In this document: piece by piece, positions 51,971-59,361 of the stretch
How the letters are laid out: every line of letters begins with the position of its first letter
Position numbering within the stretch: the stretch's first letter is position 1
From: Gordonia malaquae NBRC 108250
GTDB taxonomy: Bacteria > Actinomycetota > Actinomycetes > Mycobacteriales > Mycobacteriaceae
NCBI RefSeq assembly: GCF_000344135.1
Contig: NZ_BAOP01000008.1
Span: 100,236-164,235, forward strand
Length of the DNA: 64,000 nucleotides
Direction of reading: 5' to 3'
Made by a program: the position numbers and the translations under genes
The notes under the pieces: model-generated
The model's database searches: none
The model's input: the letters and a program-made list of their open reading frames with translations, nothing else
What the model was told of the DNA's origin: nothing

Positions 51971-52657
51971 GTGGACGCGGGACAGTGGAACGGACGGCCT
52001 GGCTACCGGCCGCCGATGGCCGCGGGGCAGCAGTACCCGCCGCTCGGATACGCCCCGGACGGTGGTGCCCGCTACGGTTACATCCCCGAACCGGGTGCCG
52101 AGTTCCCGCGAGAACAGCCCGAGACCGTCGTCGAAGCTGCGCACATCGGGCCGTCGAGCGCCCCACCGTCGAACAGTCCCCAGCGGCTCGCATGGGGCGT
52201 GGTGTCCGTGGTGGTCCTGGTGCTGGTCGTCGTCGGTGGTCTGAAGCTGATGTCGGGCGGTGGTTCGGACGATTCGCCGACACGCGCTGATCCGCCTGCC
52301 TCGCAGAACACCGATGACCCGTATCTGCCGGAATCGATCACTCCCACCGAGACCGTGCCAGGCGAAAGTCGGACTCCCGCACCGCGGAACAGTCTCGAGG
52401 CGATCCTGTCGGTCGAGGCGGCACCGGGCTCGACGGTGATCTATTTCAACAACGGACGTGTCCAGGTGGACTTCATGGACTCGAGCCGCTGGGAACAGAA
52501 AGTGATCGCGACGCCGGGACTGCTCCGGATCAACGTCGTGGCACGCGCAGGGGCTGCCGCGTCGTGCACGATCACGGTCGACGGCGCGCCCGTCGCGCAC
52601 GAGGAACTGCCCGAAGGCGACCCGTCCGGCGTTGTGGTCTGCCGTGCGGCCGGGTGA
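51971..52657 (+). CDS. MmpS-like membrane-anchored protein
   Basis: A 228-residue single-pass membrane protein. It has a cytoplasmic Pro/Gly-rich N-terminus (about 75 residues), a helix at about 76-95 (VVSVVVLVLVVVGGL), a Pro/Thr/Ser linker, and a beta-rich extracellular domain. The domain's last stretch (VVARAGAAASCTITVDG, then VVVCRAAG) matches the end of MmpS accessory proteins of mycobacteria. No mmpL gene is adjacent. The start is GTG at 51971 because TAGGGT lies 7 bases upstream; GTG at 51962 is possible. Confidence 0.6.
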   Translation: MDAGQWNGRPGYRPPMAAGQQYPPLGYAPDGGARYGYIPEPGAEFPREQPETVVEAAHIGPSSAPPSNSPQRLAWGVVSVVVLVLVVVGGLKLMSGGGSDDSPTRADPPASQNTDDPYLPESITPTETVPGESRTPAPRNSLEAILSVEAAPGSTVIYFNNGRVQVDFMDSSRWEQKVIATPGLLRINVVARAGAAASCTITVDGAPVAHEELPEGDPSGVVVCRAAG

Positions 52658-52673
52658 AAGCTAACGTAGAGAC

Positions 52674-53267
52674 GTGACTTCCCCCGAATCGGCTGCCGAG
52701 ACCGGCGCAAAGACGATGTTCACCTGGCGCAGTCCCGACGGGGGCAGACTCGAACAGGTGCGGCTCAAGAGCGGCGGCGGCCGACTCCGTGCGTACGGCC
52801 GCATCATCTGCGCAGCGAGCGCCGATGTCGAGGCCTACTCGGCGTCGTACGAACTGGTGACGAATGACATCGGTGTGTCGCGGCGGCTCTCGGTCCGCGT
52901 GCTCCGAGCCGGCGGTGAAGGCCAGCTCGAACTGAGCCGCGACATGGACGGGAAGTGGATGGTGCAGACCGCCGACACGACCGTGCAGAGCGAATTCGGC
53001 GGCGCCGAAGCGGTCGACGTCGTCGGATCGCCGTTCTTCAAGATGCTGCCGATCAATCGACACAAGATCGTCAGCGGCGGCAGCGCGACCGGAGTGCATC
53101 TGGTCAGTCTGAAGCTGCCGACGTTCAACATCGAACCGGCTCAGGCCGACTACACGGTGGCTGACGGTCGGCTCACGGTCGTCACGAACGGGCTGACAAG
53201 TGAGCTGACGGTCGACGGCCAGGGCGTCGTCCTCGACTACGTCGGAAACGCCACCCGAATCGTTTAG
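52674..53267 (+). CDS. Putative glycolipid-binding domain protein (DUF1089 type)
   Basis: This 197-residue protein resembles the glycolipid-binding domain family PF06475 (about 190 residues, beta-rich, no signal peptide). It has TWRSPDGGRLEQVRL near the N-terminus, SYELVTNDIGVSRRLSVRV, then a PVFKMLPINRH-like middle and a VHLVSLKLPTFNIEP segment. GTG start, with TAACGT 6 bases upstream (leaderless). It follows the MmpS-like gene by 16 bases, so an envelope-lipid link is plausible but unproven. It ends 7 bases from the convergent tyrA gene. Confidence 0.65.
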   Translation: MTSPESAAETGAKTMFTWRSPDGGRLEQVRLKSGGGRLRAYGRIICAASADVEAYSASYELVTNDIGVSRRLSVRVLRAGGEGQLELSRDMDGKWMVQTADTTVQSEFGGAEAVDVVGSPFFKMLPINRHKIVSGGSATGVHLVSLKLPTFNIEPAQADYTVADGRLTVVTNGLTSELTVDGQGVVLDYVGNATRIV

Positions 53268-53274
53268 CGCGACA

Positions 53275-54228
53275 CTAGCCCAGCCAGACTCGCGCGAGGT
53301 GCGCCTGCCGCCGCAGTTCCTGCTGCCAGCCGTCGTCGCCGACGGTCACATCGATGATCGGCTGCAGTTCGCCTCCGGCGATCGCGTCGTATCGCTGTCG
53401 CGCCCGGTGACCCGCCTCGACGAGTGACGCCACGTCGCCGTGGTCGCGGAGACGGTCACGCGCCGCGACGAGCAGGTCGATCGTCTCGCTGAGGGTGTTG
53501 AGCAGGGCCACCGAGTTGGCCTCGAGCATCGCGCGCTGGAGGTCGGGCGCCGTTCCAGCCACTCGCGTTCCGTCGCGGAAACTGCCCGCAGCCAGTCGCA
53601 AGGACAGCGAGCTCTCGCCTGCGCCGACGGCCGCTGTCACCGCTGCGGTCAGATGGGGATTGTGCGAGATCGCCGCCGCCGCACGGTCGTGTGCGTCGTT
53701 CGCCGCAGGGACGACGTTCGATCCGACAGCGCGGGCCATCGCCGCAACGGCGAGCCAGTCGTCCGCGGGAGTGTCGTCATGCGTCGTGACCATCCACATC
53801 GCGCCCTCGAACAGCGACGGGTCGGTGGCGTCCCACCCGGAGTACGCGGTGCCCGCCATCGGGTGCCCGCCGACGTAGCGTCCTCCGGGGTGGTGTCGCG
53901 CGACGATCCTGGCGACTTCTTCCTTCACACTCACCACGTCCGTCACCAGGCATGCAGGCGCGTGATCGGCGATGGCGTCGACGATGGGGCCGAGCGTCGT
54001 CACCGGCGTCGCCAGGACGATCACCGCGTCGAGTTCCGCCGCCTTAATGAGGGTCGCCACCAGATCGGATGAGGCGTCGTAGCCGTCAGCGGTCGCGGCG
54101 TCGACCGTCGCCTGGGACCGGTTGTAGCCGAACACGGGGGCCTGGTCTGCGGCGAGCCTGCGAAGCAGGGAACCGCCGATCAGTCCGAGGCCGAGAATGC
54201 AGACGGGGCGCGACGATGCGGTAGACAC
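53275..54228 (-). CDS. tyrA: Prephenate dehydrogenase
   Basis: Cytoplasmic oxidative decarboxylation of prephenate to 4-hydroxyphenylpyruvate with NAD(P), the last step but one of tyrosine synthesis. The 317-residue product has the Rossmann motif GLGLIGGSLLRRL (residues 14-26) and VGGHPMAGTAYSG, with the catalytic His and the conserved Met-Ala-Gly near residue 120. The helical C-terminal domain carries HDRAAAAISHNPHLTA. GGAGG precedes the GTG by about 5 bases. It is divergent from the TadA-associated gene, the same order seen in mycobacteria. Confidence 0.92.
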   Translation of the reverse strand: MSTASSRPVCILGLGLIGGSLLRRLAADQAPVFGYNRSQATVDAATADGYDASSDLVATLIKAAELDAVIVLATPVTTLGPIVDAIADHAPACLVTDVVSVKEEVARIVARHHPGGRYVGGHPMAGTAYSGWDATDPSLFEGAMWMVTTHDDTPADDWLAVAAMARAVGSNVVPAANDAHDRAAAAISHNPHLTAAVTAAVGAGESSLSLRLAAGSFRDGTRVAGTAPDLQRAMLEANSVALLNTLSETIDLLVAARDRLRDHGDVASLVEAGHRARQRYDAIAGGELQPIIDVTVGDDGWQQELRRQAHLARVWLG

Positions 54229-54299
54229 GCCTCCAAGCGTGGCATACCCAGGCCGAATCCGACTTGGGAGAGTGTCGAAAAGCGGCTACCGTGGCGGAC

Positions 54300-54821
54300 A
54301 TGGCGAAGCCTGTCGCGAAGAGCGATTACTCCGATGTCGACGGCTTCGCGGTGGCCGTTGCACTCAGTGAGTCCGGTTGGAAGGTCACGGCGCTCAAACC
54401 GTCGGCGCTCGACAGCCTCGATGACGCCGAACTCCAACTCCGGGAGCTCCGAGCGACGGGTGCTGTCTTCGGCCTCCTGGACGTCGACGATGAGTTCTTC
54501 ATCATCGTCCGACCCTCCCCATCTGGCGCCCGCCTGCTCATCTCCGATGCGACGGCGTCCGTCGACTACGACATCGCCGTCGATGTACTCGACGCCCTCA
54601 ACATCGACGTTCCCGATCTGGACCCGGATGAGATCGACGACGTCGACCCGTGGGAGGAGGGGGACCTCGCCATCCTCGCCGACCTCGGCCTGCCCGACGC
54701 GGTGATGAGCGTCATCGTCGGCGACACCGACCTGTACGCCGACGAGCAGATCGGCATGATCGCCGCGCGGCTCGGGTGTGCCGACCAGCTGTCCACCGTT
54801 CTCGACGATCTCGGTCACTGA
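54300..54821 (+). CDS. TadA-associated protein
   Basis: This 173-residue acidic protein occurs just before tadA in Mycobacteriales and is annotated there as tRNA adenosine deaminase-associated. It has an N-terminal half with SDYSDVDGFAVAVALSESGW and RELRATGAVFGLLDVDDEFF, then an Asp/Glu-rich C-terminal half (DLDPDEIDDVDPWEEGDLA). It has no catalytic motif of its own. ATG at 54300 with TACCGT 7 bases upstream is preferred to a GTG 36 bases before. Eight bases separate it from tadA, so the two are cotranscribed. Confidence 0.85.
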   Translation: MAKPVAKSDYSDVDGFAVAVALSESGWKVTALKPSALDSLDDAELQLRELRATGAVFGLLDVDDEFFIIVRPSPSGARLLISDATASVDYDIAVDVLDALNIDVPDLDPDEIDDVDPWEEGDLAILADLGLPDAVMSVIVGDTDLYADEQIGMIAARLGCADQLSTVLDDLGH

Positions 54822-54829
54822 CTCCGGCG

Positions 54830-55306
54830 ATGACGCCTGATCGCGGCGCGGTGCAGCGCGACGCCGAGCGGATGATGCGGCTCGCGCTCGACGCCGCCCA
54901 TCACGCGGGCCCGGACGACGTCCCGATCGGCGCCGTGGTCGTCGGGCCGGACGGCTCCGTTCTCGCATCCGCAGCGAATCGGCGGGAGGCAGACGGTGAT
55001 CCGACCGCGCACGCAGAAGTCCTCGCCCTACGCGAGGCGACGAGGCGGCACGGAGACGGCTGGCGACTCGAGGACTGCACATTGGCCGTCACCGTCGAAC
55101 CGTGCACCATGTGCGCCGGGGCGATCGGTCTCGCCCGAGTCTCCCGTGTGGTGTTCGGAGCGTGGGAGCCGAAGACCGGCGCTGTCGGCTCGCTGTGGGA
55201 CGTGCTGCGCGATCCCCGGCTCGTTCACCGCCCGGAGGTCCTCGGCGGAGTACTCGAAGCGGAGTGCGCGGTGCTCGTCACCGACTTCTTCGCGGCCCGA
55301 CGCTGA
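54830..55306 (+). CDS. tadA: tRNA-adenosine(34) deaminase TadA
   Basis: Cytoplasmic zinc deaminase that converts A34 to inosine in tRNA-Arg(ACG). The 158-residue protein has the catalytic H61-A62-E63 motif (HAEVLALREA) and the zinc Cys pair C92 and C95 in PCTMCAGAI, all present. The start ATG is 9 bases after the preceding stop; the much longer in-frame extension is a shadow of the associated gene. The likely substrate, a tRNA-Arg(ACG) gene, lies 3.6 kb upstream. Confidence 0.93.
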   Translation: MTPDRGAVQRDAERMMRLALDAAHHAGPDDVPIGAVVVGPDGSVLASAANRREADGDPTAHAEVLALREATRRHGDGWRLEDCTLAVTVEPCTMCAGAIGLARVSRVVFGAWEPKTGAVGSLWDVLRDPRLVHRPEVLGGVLEAECAVLVTDFFAARR

Positions 55307-55365
55307 ATCTGCGGCACACTGGTGGTGCGGGCGCACAGCCCACCAGGACTCCGAAAGGAAACGTC

Positions 55366-55740
55366 ATGTCTGATCCGATGGACAAGGTCAATGAGGTCGT
55401 CGAGGCGGTCCGCGGCAAGGTCAATGAGATCGCCGAAAGCGAGCAGGTGAAGGCCGCCGTCGAGACGGCGCGCACGAAGATCGACGAGATCGCCGCCAAC
55501 GAACACGTTCAAGGCGCCGTCAACACCGCCATGGGCAAGGTCAGCGAGATCGCGGCGAACGAGCATGTTCAGAACGCCGTGAACACTGCCGTGGACAAGG
55601 TCAACGAGGTCGCGGCGAACGAGCAGGTGCAGAGTGCGGTCAACACTGCCGTGACCAAGGTGAGCGAATTCGCCGACAAGCTGACCGGTGGCGGTTCCGG
55701 GGGTCCCGGCAGCGCTCCGGGAACGCCGACCGACAAGTAG
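55366..55740 (+). CDS. 20-residue tandem-repeat protein, unknown
   Basis: A 124-residue protein dominated by about five copies of a 20-residue unit, consensus VNEIAANEHVQxAVNTAxxK, between residues 13 and 105. It is followed by a Gly/Pro/Ser-rich tail. Apolar residues recur at 1, 4, 10, 13/14 and 17, so each unit would form an amphipathic helix, possibly a membrane- or protein-binding stack. The corresponding DNA repeats are 60 bp. AAAGGA precedes the ATG by 8 bases. No signal peptide, and I do not recognise the family. It lies between tadA and a tRNA-Ser gene. Confidence 0.7.
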   Translation: MSDPMDKVNEVVEAVRGKVNEIAESEQVKAAVETARTKIDEIAANEHVQGAVNTAMGKVSEIAANEHVQNAVNTAVDKVNEVAANEQVQSAVNTAVTKVSEFADKLTGGGSGGPGSAPGTPTDK

Positions 55741-55811
55741 TCGAATATCGCGGAAACTGGCTCTGACCAGCTGATTTCGTGCGACGGGACCTCTGCCGTA
55801 TAGTTCTTCCC

Positions 55812-55899
55812 GGTGGCGTGTCCGAGCGGCCGAAGGTGCGACACTCGAAATGTCGTGTGTAGTAACCCTGCACCGGGGGTTCAAATCCCTCCGCCACCG
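55812..55899 (+). tRNA. tRNA-Ser(CGA)
   Basis: Class II cloverleaf: acceptor arms GGTGGCG and CGCCACC, discriminator G, anticodon CGA in the loop ACTCGAAAT, long variable arm, T arm GGGTTCAAATCCC. CCA is not encoded. About 56 bases of promoter region precede it. Confidence 0.95.
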
Positions 55900-55904
55900 C
55901 TCGA

Positions 55905-55935
55905 GGCCCCCGATCTGCATCGCAGGTCGGGGGCC
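55905..55935 (+). terminator. Rho-independent terminator after tRNA-Ser
   Basis: GGCCCCCGA (55905-55913) pairs with TCGGGGGCC (55927-55935). The stem extends by five more pairs including one G-U over a 3-base loop, and four T residues follow. It terminates the tRNA transcript. Confidence 0.92.
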
Positions 55936-56027
55936 TTTTCCATTCTCGGGAGCCGTCGTGTCCGACTGACCCAGTGCTAGCGCGCGCTGAGCAGACCGGT
56001 TTCTCGAGTTGGCCTAACCTGACAGGC

Positions 56028-56351
56028 ATGACCGCCATCGCCGTGACGATCGACTCCGCACGATTCGCATCAGTGCTGTTTCGCCCTGTGGCCAGCGCGG
56101 TCGTCGACGTCGATGGTGTTGAGCACATCGTGCCGTGGCGGGAGACGGCGACATTCGAGGTCGATCCCGGTGCTCATCGCGTAGCGGTCTTGTGCAGGTG
56201 GTTCGGCCGCTGGGAGACGCGACGGGCGTCCAGCGTCATCGATGTGGCCGCAGGCACGACAAAACTGCTGTGGATGAGGGTGGGAAATCTCAGCGGCGAA
56301 CGGTTCACCATTCACGAGAATCCCCGCGGCGCCTACGTGTACGGGCGGTGA
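56028..56351 (+). CDS. Small hypothetical protein
   Basis: This 107-residue, beta-rich protein has a short motif set reminiscent of PEGA-like small domains: AVVDVDGVEHIVPWRET, then VDPGAHRVAVLCRWFGRWE, then a final strand. There is one Cys and no export signal. ATG with TAACCT 7 bases upstream indicates a leaderless start; an earlier in-frame start at 55974 would add 18 residues. It ends at a hairpin that separates it from the convergent ddl gene. I cannot assign a function. Confidence 0.6.
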   Translation: MTAIAVTIDSARFASVLFRPVASAVVDVDGVEHIVPWRETATFEVDPGAHRVAVLCRWFGRWETRRASSVIDVAAGTTKLLWMRVGNLSGERFTIHENPRGAYVYGR

Positions 56352-56358
56352 CTGCACA

Positions 56359-56403
56359 CTTTGGCGACGTTTCTCCCTGTGGGGCCGGGAAAAGTCGCCG
56401 AAG
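56359..56403. terminator. Hairpin between convergent small gene and ddl
   Basis: CTTTGGCGACGTTTC and GAAAAGTCGCCGAAG form an imperfect stem with a 15-base interior loop, running to 15 bases before the ddl stop. A T-rich side occurs on both strands, so it may terminate in both directions. Confidence 0.6.
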
Positions 56404-56416
56404 TTGTACGGCGCCG

Positions 56417-57511
56417 TCAGTGCTCGGTCGAGAACGAGCTGCGGCGGCGGTGCACTTCGAGGGCGAGAGTGACAAGGCGGTCGATGAGGTCGGGGTAGGC
56501 GATGCCCGACGCCTCCCACATCTTCGGGTACATCGACGCGGGGGTGAAGCCGGGGATGGTGTTGATCTCGTTGAGAAGCCAGCCTCGGCCGTCCTCCTCG
56601 TAGAAGAAGTCCACCCGGGCCATGCCGGCGCAGCGCAGCGCGACGTAGGCGTCGGCGGCCAGTTCGCGGACCTCGGCGATCGCGGCGTCGGACAACGGCG
56701 CCGGGATCATCAGCTCGGCGGCACCGGTGACGTACTTGTCCTCGTAGTCGTAGAAGTCGCTGCCCGGCTTGATCTCGCCGGGAAGGGTGGTGTCGGGTGC
56801 GGTGTTGCCGAGCACCCCGACCTCGATCTCACGACCGGTGACGGCCTCCTCGATGACGACGACGTCGTCGTAGTGGAGAGCGACATTGATGGCCTTGTCG
56901 AGCTCGTCTGGGGTGGTCGCGCGTGAGACGCCGACCGACGAGCCCATGTTGGCGGGCTTCACGAACACCGGGAGACCGAGTTCTTCAACAGCCTGGTCGA
57001 CGACGGTGCGGGCGTCGTCCACACCGTCCCGGAAGGTGATCCATGCGCACTGCGGAATCCCGGCGCGTGCCGCGACCTCCTTGGCCATCGCCTTGTCCAT
57101 GCAGAGGGCGGACGACAGGACGCCGCATCCGACATACGGTGTCTTGAGGAGCTCGAGCATGCCCTGGACGGTGCCGTCTTCACCGTGCGGACCGTGCAAC
57201 AACGGCAGGACGACGGTGATCTCCCTCGACTGCGCTCGGGAAGCGGAGTCGGTACCGCGGATCACGGACAGCGGGTCCACTTCCGGGCCTTCGACGTCGA
57301 GACGGTTCGGCAGCGTCTCGCCTGCCGCGAGGGCTGCGGCAGCGGTGTCGTTGCGATGCCACACTCCGCTCTTGTCGATCCCGACGGGGACGAGGACGTA
57401 CTTGTCGGAGTCGGCGGCGGCCAGCACGTGGGCGGCGGTGACCCGCGACACGTCGTGCTCGGCGGACACTCCGCCGTAGAGGACGACCAACCGCAGCAGG
57501 GGGGTGCTCAT
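56417..57511 (-). CDS. ddl: D-alanine--D-alanine ligase
   Basis: ATP-grasp enzyme making the D-Ala-D-Ala dipeptide of peptidoglycan. The 364-residue product opens with LYGGVSAEHDVS and carries LLHGPHGEDGTVQGMLE, the ATP-binding VFVKPANMGSSVGVSRA and the Mg-site NEINTIPGFTPASMYP, all expected. Length is normal. The start ATG has TATCCT 7 bases upstream (leaderless). It is divergent from a murF homologue, which uses its product. A short intergenic-type repeat is built into the reading frame (57225-57238), giving residues SRAQSRE before the LLHG motif. Confidence 0.93.
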   Translation of the reverse strand: MSTPLLRLVVLYGGVSAEHDVSRVTAAHVLAAADSDKYVLVPVGIDKSGVWHRNDTAAAALAAGETLPNRLDVEGPEVDPLSVIRGTDSASRAQSREITVVLPLLHGPHGEDGTVQGMLELLKTPYVGCGVLSSALCMDKAMAKEVAARAGIPQCAWITFRDGVDDARTVVDQAVEELGLPVFVKPANMGSSVGVSRATTPDELDKAINVALHYDDVVVIEEAVTGREIEVGVLGNTAPDTTLPGEIKPGSDFYDYEDKYVTGAAELMIPAPLSDAAIAEVRELAADAYVALRCAGMARVDFFYEEDGRGWLLNEINTIPGFTPASMYPKMWEASGIAYPDLIDRLVTLALEVHRRRSSFSTEH

Positions 57512-57518
57512 GGGTGCC

Positions 57519-57542
57519 AGGATACGTGTTCGCCTGTAGCGT
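57519..57542. promoter_or_regulatory. Divergent leaderless promoters of ddl and murF
   Basis: The 39-base gap between starts carries TATCCT on the minus strand (57519-57524 read as AGGATA), 7 bases from the ddl ATG. It also carries TAGCGT on the plus strand (57537-57542), 8 bases from the murF GTG. Two TANNNT -10 elements 12 bases apart on opposite strands leave no room for separate -35 regions, so co-regulation by exclusion is expected. Confidence 0.6.
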
Positions 57543-57550
57543 TTCTCTTC

Positions 57551-58870
57551 GTGCACCTCCTCGCCAGTCAGATCGCAGCAGCCACCGGTGGAACTCTTCA
57601 CGGGCCGGACGTCCAGGTCGTTTCGGCGAGTATCGACTCGCGGACGATCGCGCCCGGTCAGTTGTTCGTGCCGATCGTCGCAGCGCGTGACGGTCACGAT
57701 TTCATTCCTGTCGCCGTCGACAAAGGCGCCACCGTCTACCTGACCGACCGTGCACCGGACCCCGCGGTGACCGCGACAGCCGTGCAGGTCGCCGACACCG
57801 CGGTGGCCCTCGCCGACATCGGACGGGCCGTCCGAGCATCGCTCCCTCCGCGCGTCGTCGGCGTGACCGGGTCCGTCGGCAAGACGTCGACGAAGGACCT
57901 GCTCGCAGGCGTCCTCGCGACCACGTACCGCACTGCGGCCAGTGAGAAGTCGTTCAACAACGAACTGGGTCTGCCCCTCACACTGCTCGGCGCACCCGAC
58001 GACACCGAGGCAGTCGTCCTCGAGATGGGCGCACGAGGAGTCGGGCACATCGCGCTCCTGTGCGACATCGCGTCACCGACAGTCGGTGTCATCACGCGTG
58101 TCGAAGCCGTCCATCTGGAGATGTTCGGAACTCTCGACGACGTCGCTCAAGCCAAGGGTGAACTCGTCGAATCACTGCCCACCGACGGAATCGCAGTCCT
58201 CAACGCCGACCATGCCGTGGTCAAGGCCATGCGGTCGCGCACACAGGCGCGGGTCCTCACCTACGGAGTCGCCGACGACGCGGACGTCCGCGCCACCGAC
58301 GTGGTGCTCGACGCGCAGCTTCGAGCGTCGTTCACGCTGCACAGCCCGTGGGGTTCGACACCGGTGGCGCTGCAGGCACGTGGCGAGCACCAGGTCCCGA
58401 ACGCGCTCGCTGCGGCTGCCGCAGCGTGTGGACTCGGTGTCCCGCTCGACGCCCTGCCGTCCGGGCTGAACGACGCCGCCCTGTCCGGACTCCGCATGGA
58501 GATGAGCACAACGGCAGCCGGCGTCACCGTGATCAACGACGCCTACAACGCGAACCCGACGTCGATGATCGCAGGTCTCTCATCGTTGCACCGCCTCGAC
58601 GCACGCCGACGCTTCGCCGTTGTCGGGACGATGGCCGAACTGGGGTCAGACGGCCCGGCCGCACACCTGGACGTCGCCCGCCAGGCGACCGACCTCGGGA
58701 TCACGGTCATCGCCGTCGACGAGCCTGCCTACGGAGACGCCGGGGTTATTCACGTGGCCGACGTGGCAGGGGCGGTCGAGGCGCTCGGCGACCTGGCCGA
58801 GGGCGACGCGGTCCTGGTGAAGGGCAGCCGCGTCGCCCAGCTCGAACGCGTCGCGCAGGCGCTCGCGTAG
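57551..58870 (+). CDS. UDP-N-acetylmuramoyl-tripeptide--D-alanyl-D-alanine ligase (MurF homologue)
   Basis: ATP-dependent Mur ligase that joins D-Ala-D-Ala to the UDP-MurNAc-tripeptide. The 439-residue protein has the substrate-binding N-terminal domain and the P-loop GVTGSVGKTST with K111. The conserved Glu/Asn segment EKSFNNELGLPLTLL and VLEMGARGVGHIALLC follow, with a C-terminal domain containing VINDAYNANPTSMIAGL. It is shorter than many mycobacterial MurF proteins (about 500), and the usual murF sits in the division cluster, so this may be a second copy. Its neighbour ddl supplies the substrate. GTG start, TAGCGT upstream. Confidence 0.88.
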   Translation: MHLLASQIAAATGGTLHGPDVQVVSASIDSRTIAPGQLFVPIVAARDGHDFIPVAVDKGATVYLTDRAPDPAVTATAVQVADTAVALADIGRAVRASLPPRVVGVTGSVGKTSTKDLLAGVLATTYRTAASEKSFNNELGLPLTLLGAPDDTEAVVLEMGARGVGHIALLCDIASPTVGVITRVEAVHLEMFGTLDDVAQAKGELVESLPTDGIAVLNADHAVVKAMRSRTQARVLTYGVADDADVRATDVVLDAQLRASFTLHSPWGSTPVALQARGEHQVPNALAAAAAACGLGVPLDALPSGLNDAALSGLRMEMSTTAAGVTVINDAYNANPTSMIAGLSSLHRLDARRRFAVVGTMAELGSDGPAAHLDVARQATDLGITVIAVDEPAYGDAGVIHVADVAGAVEALGDLAEGDAVLVKGSRVAQLERVAQALA

Positions 58871-58874
58871 GCGG

Positions 58875-59324
58875 CTACGGGACCAGGGCGAAGGCCTTGG
58901 AGTCGTAGGTGCAGCGGGCGAGTTCACCGACGACGGTCGATGGGCCGCATTCCCAGTCGCGGACCTTCTGCGTCTGGCCGGTCGCGATCAGCGGGCTGTA
59001 CTCCTTCGCGATGGCCTTCGCGGTCGCGCACGTCACGTCGCCTTCGACCAGATGGATCTGCAGCGCTCCGTCCGGGCCCTTCGCCGGCCCGCACGACTTC
59101 GCGTCGTCCGGGGTGCTCGACTCCGGGGCGGTGGCGGTCTCCGACGTGGGCTTTCGGCCGGGAACGACGGGGACGCTGCGGTCCGTCGGGGGAGTGACTG
59201 CCGCGGTGGCCGATGTCGACTCGGCGCTCGGGGCGGCGGTCTCGTCCCCACAGGCGGCGACGGTTCCGGCGAGCGCGAGGCCCAGGACTGCGGTTGCGGC
59301 CAGCTTCATCGTGCGAGTCATCAT
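58875..59324 (-). CDS. Small lipoprotein, unknown function
   Basis: This 149-residue lipoprotein has a short basic N-terminus, a hydrophobic signal (VLGLALAGTVAAC) with the lipobox Cys at about residue 27, and a Thr/Ser/Pro-rich spacer of about 50 residues. The folded part of about 70 residues has four Cys (CGPAK, VTCAT, WECGP, RCTY), possibly two disulfides. TACCGT lies 7 bases before the ATG at 59324, so the shorter start is used. It ends 4 bases after the convergent murF gene. No family recognised with confidence. Confidence 0.7.
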   Translation of the reverse strand: MMTRTMKLAATAVLGLALAGTVAACGDETAAPSAESTSATAAVTPPTDRSVPVVPGRKPTSETATAPESSTPDDAKSCGPAKGPDGALQIHLVEGDVTCATAKAIAKEYSPLIATGQTQKVRDWECGPSTVVGELARCTYDSKAFALVP

Positions 59325-59361
59325 GGTCCCCACGGTAGCGAACCTGGAACAATGGTTCCTC

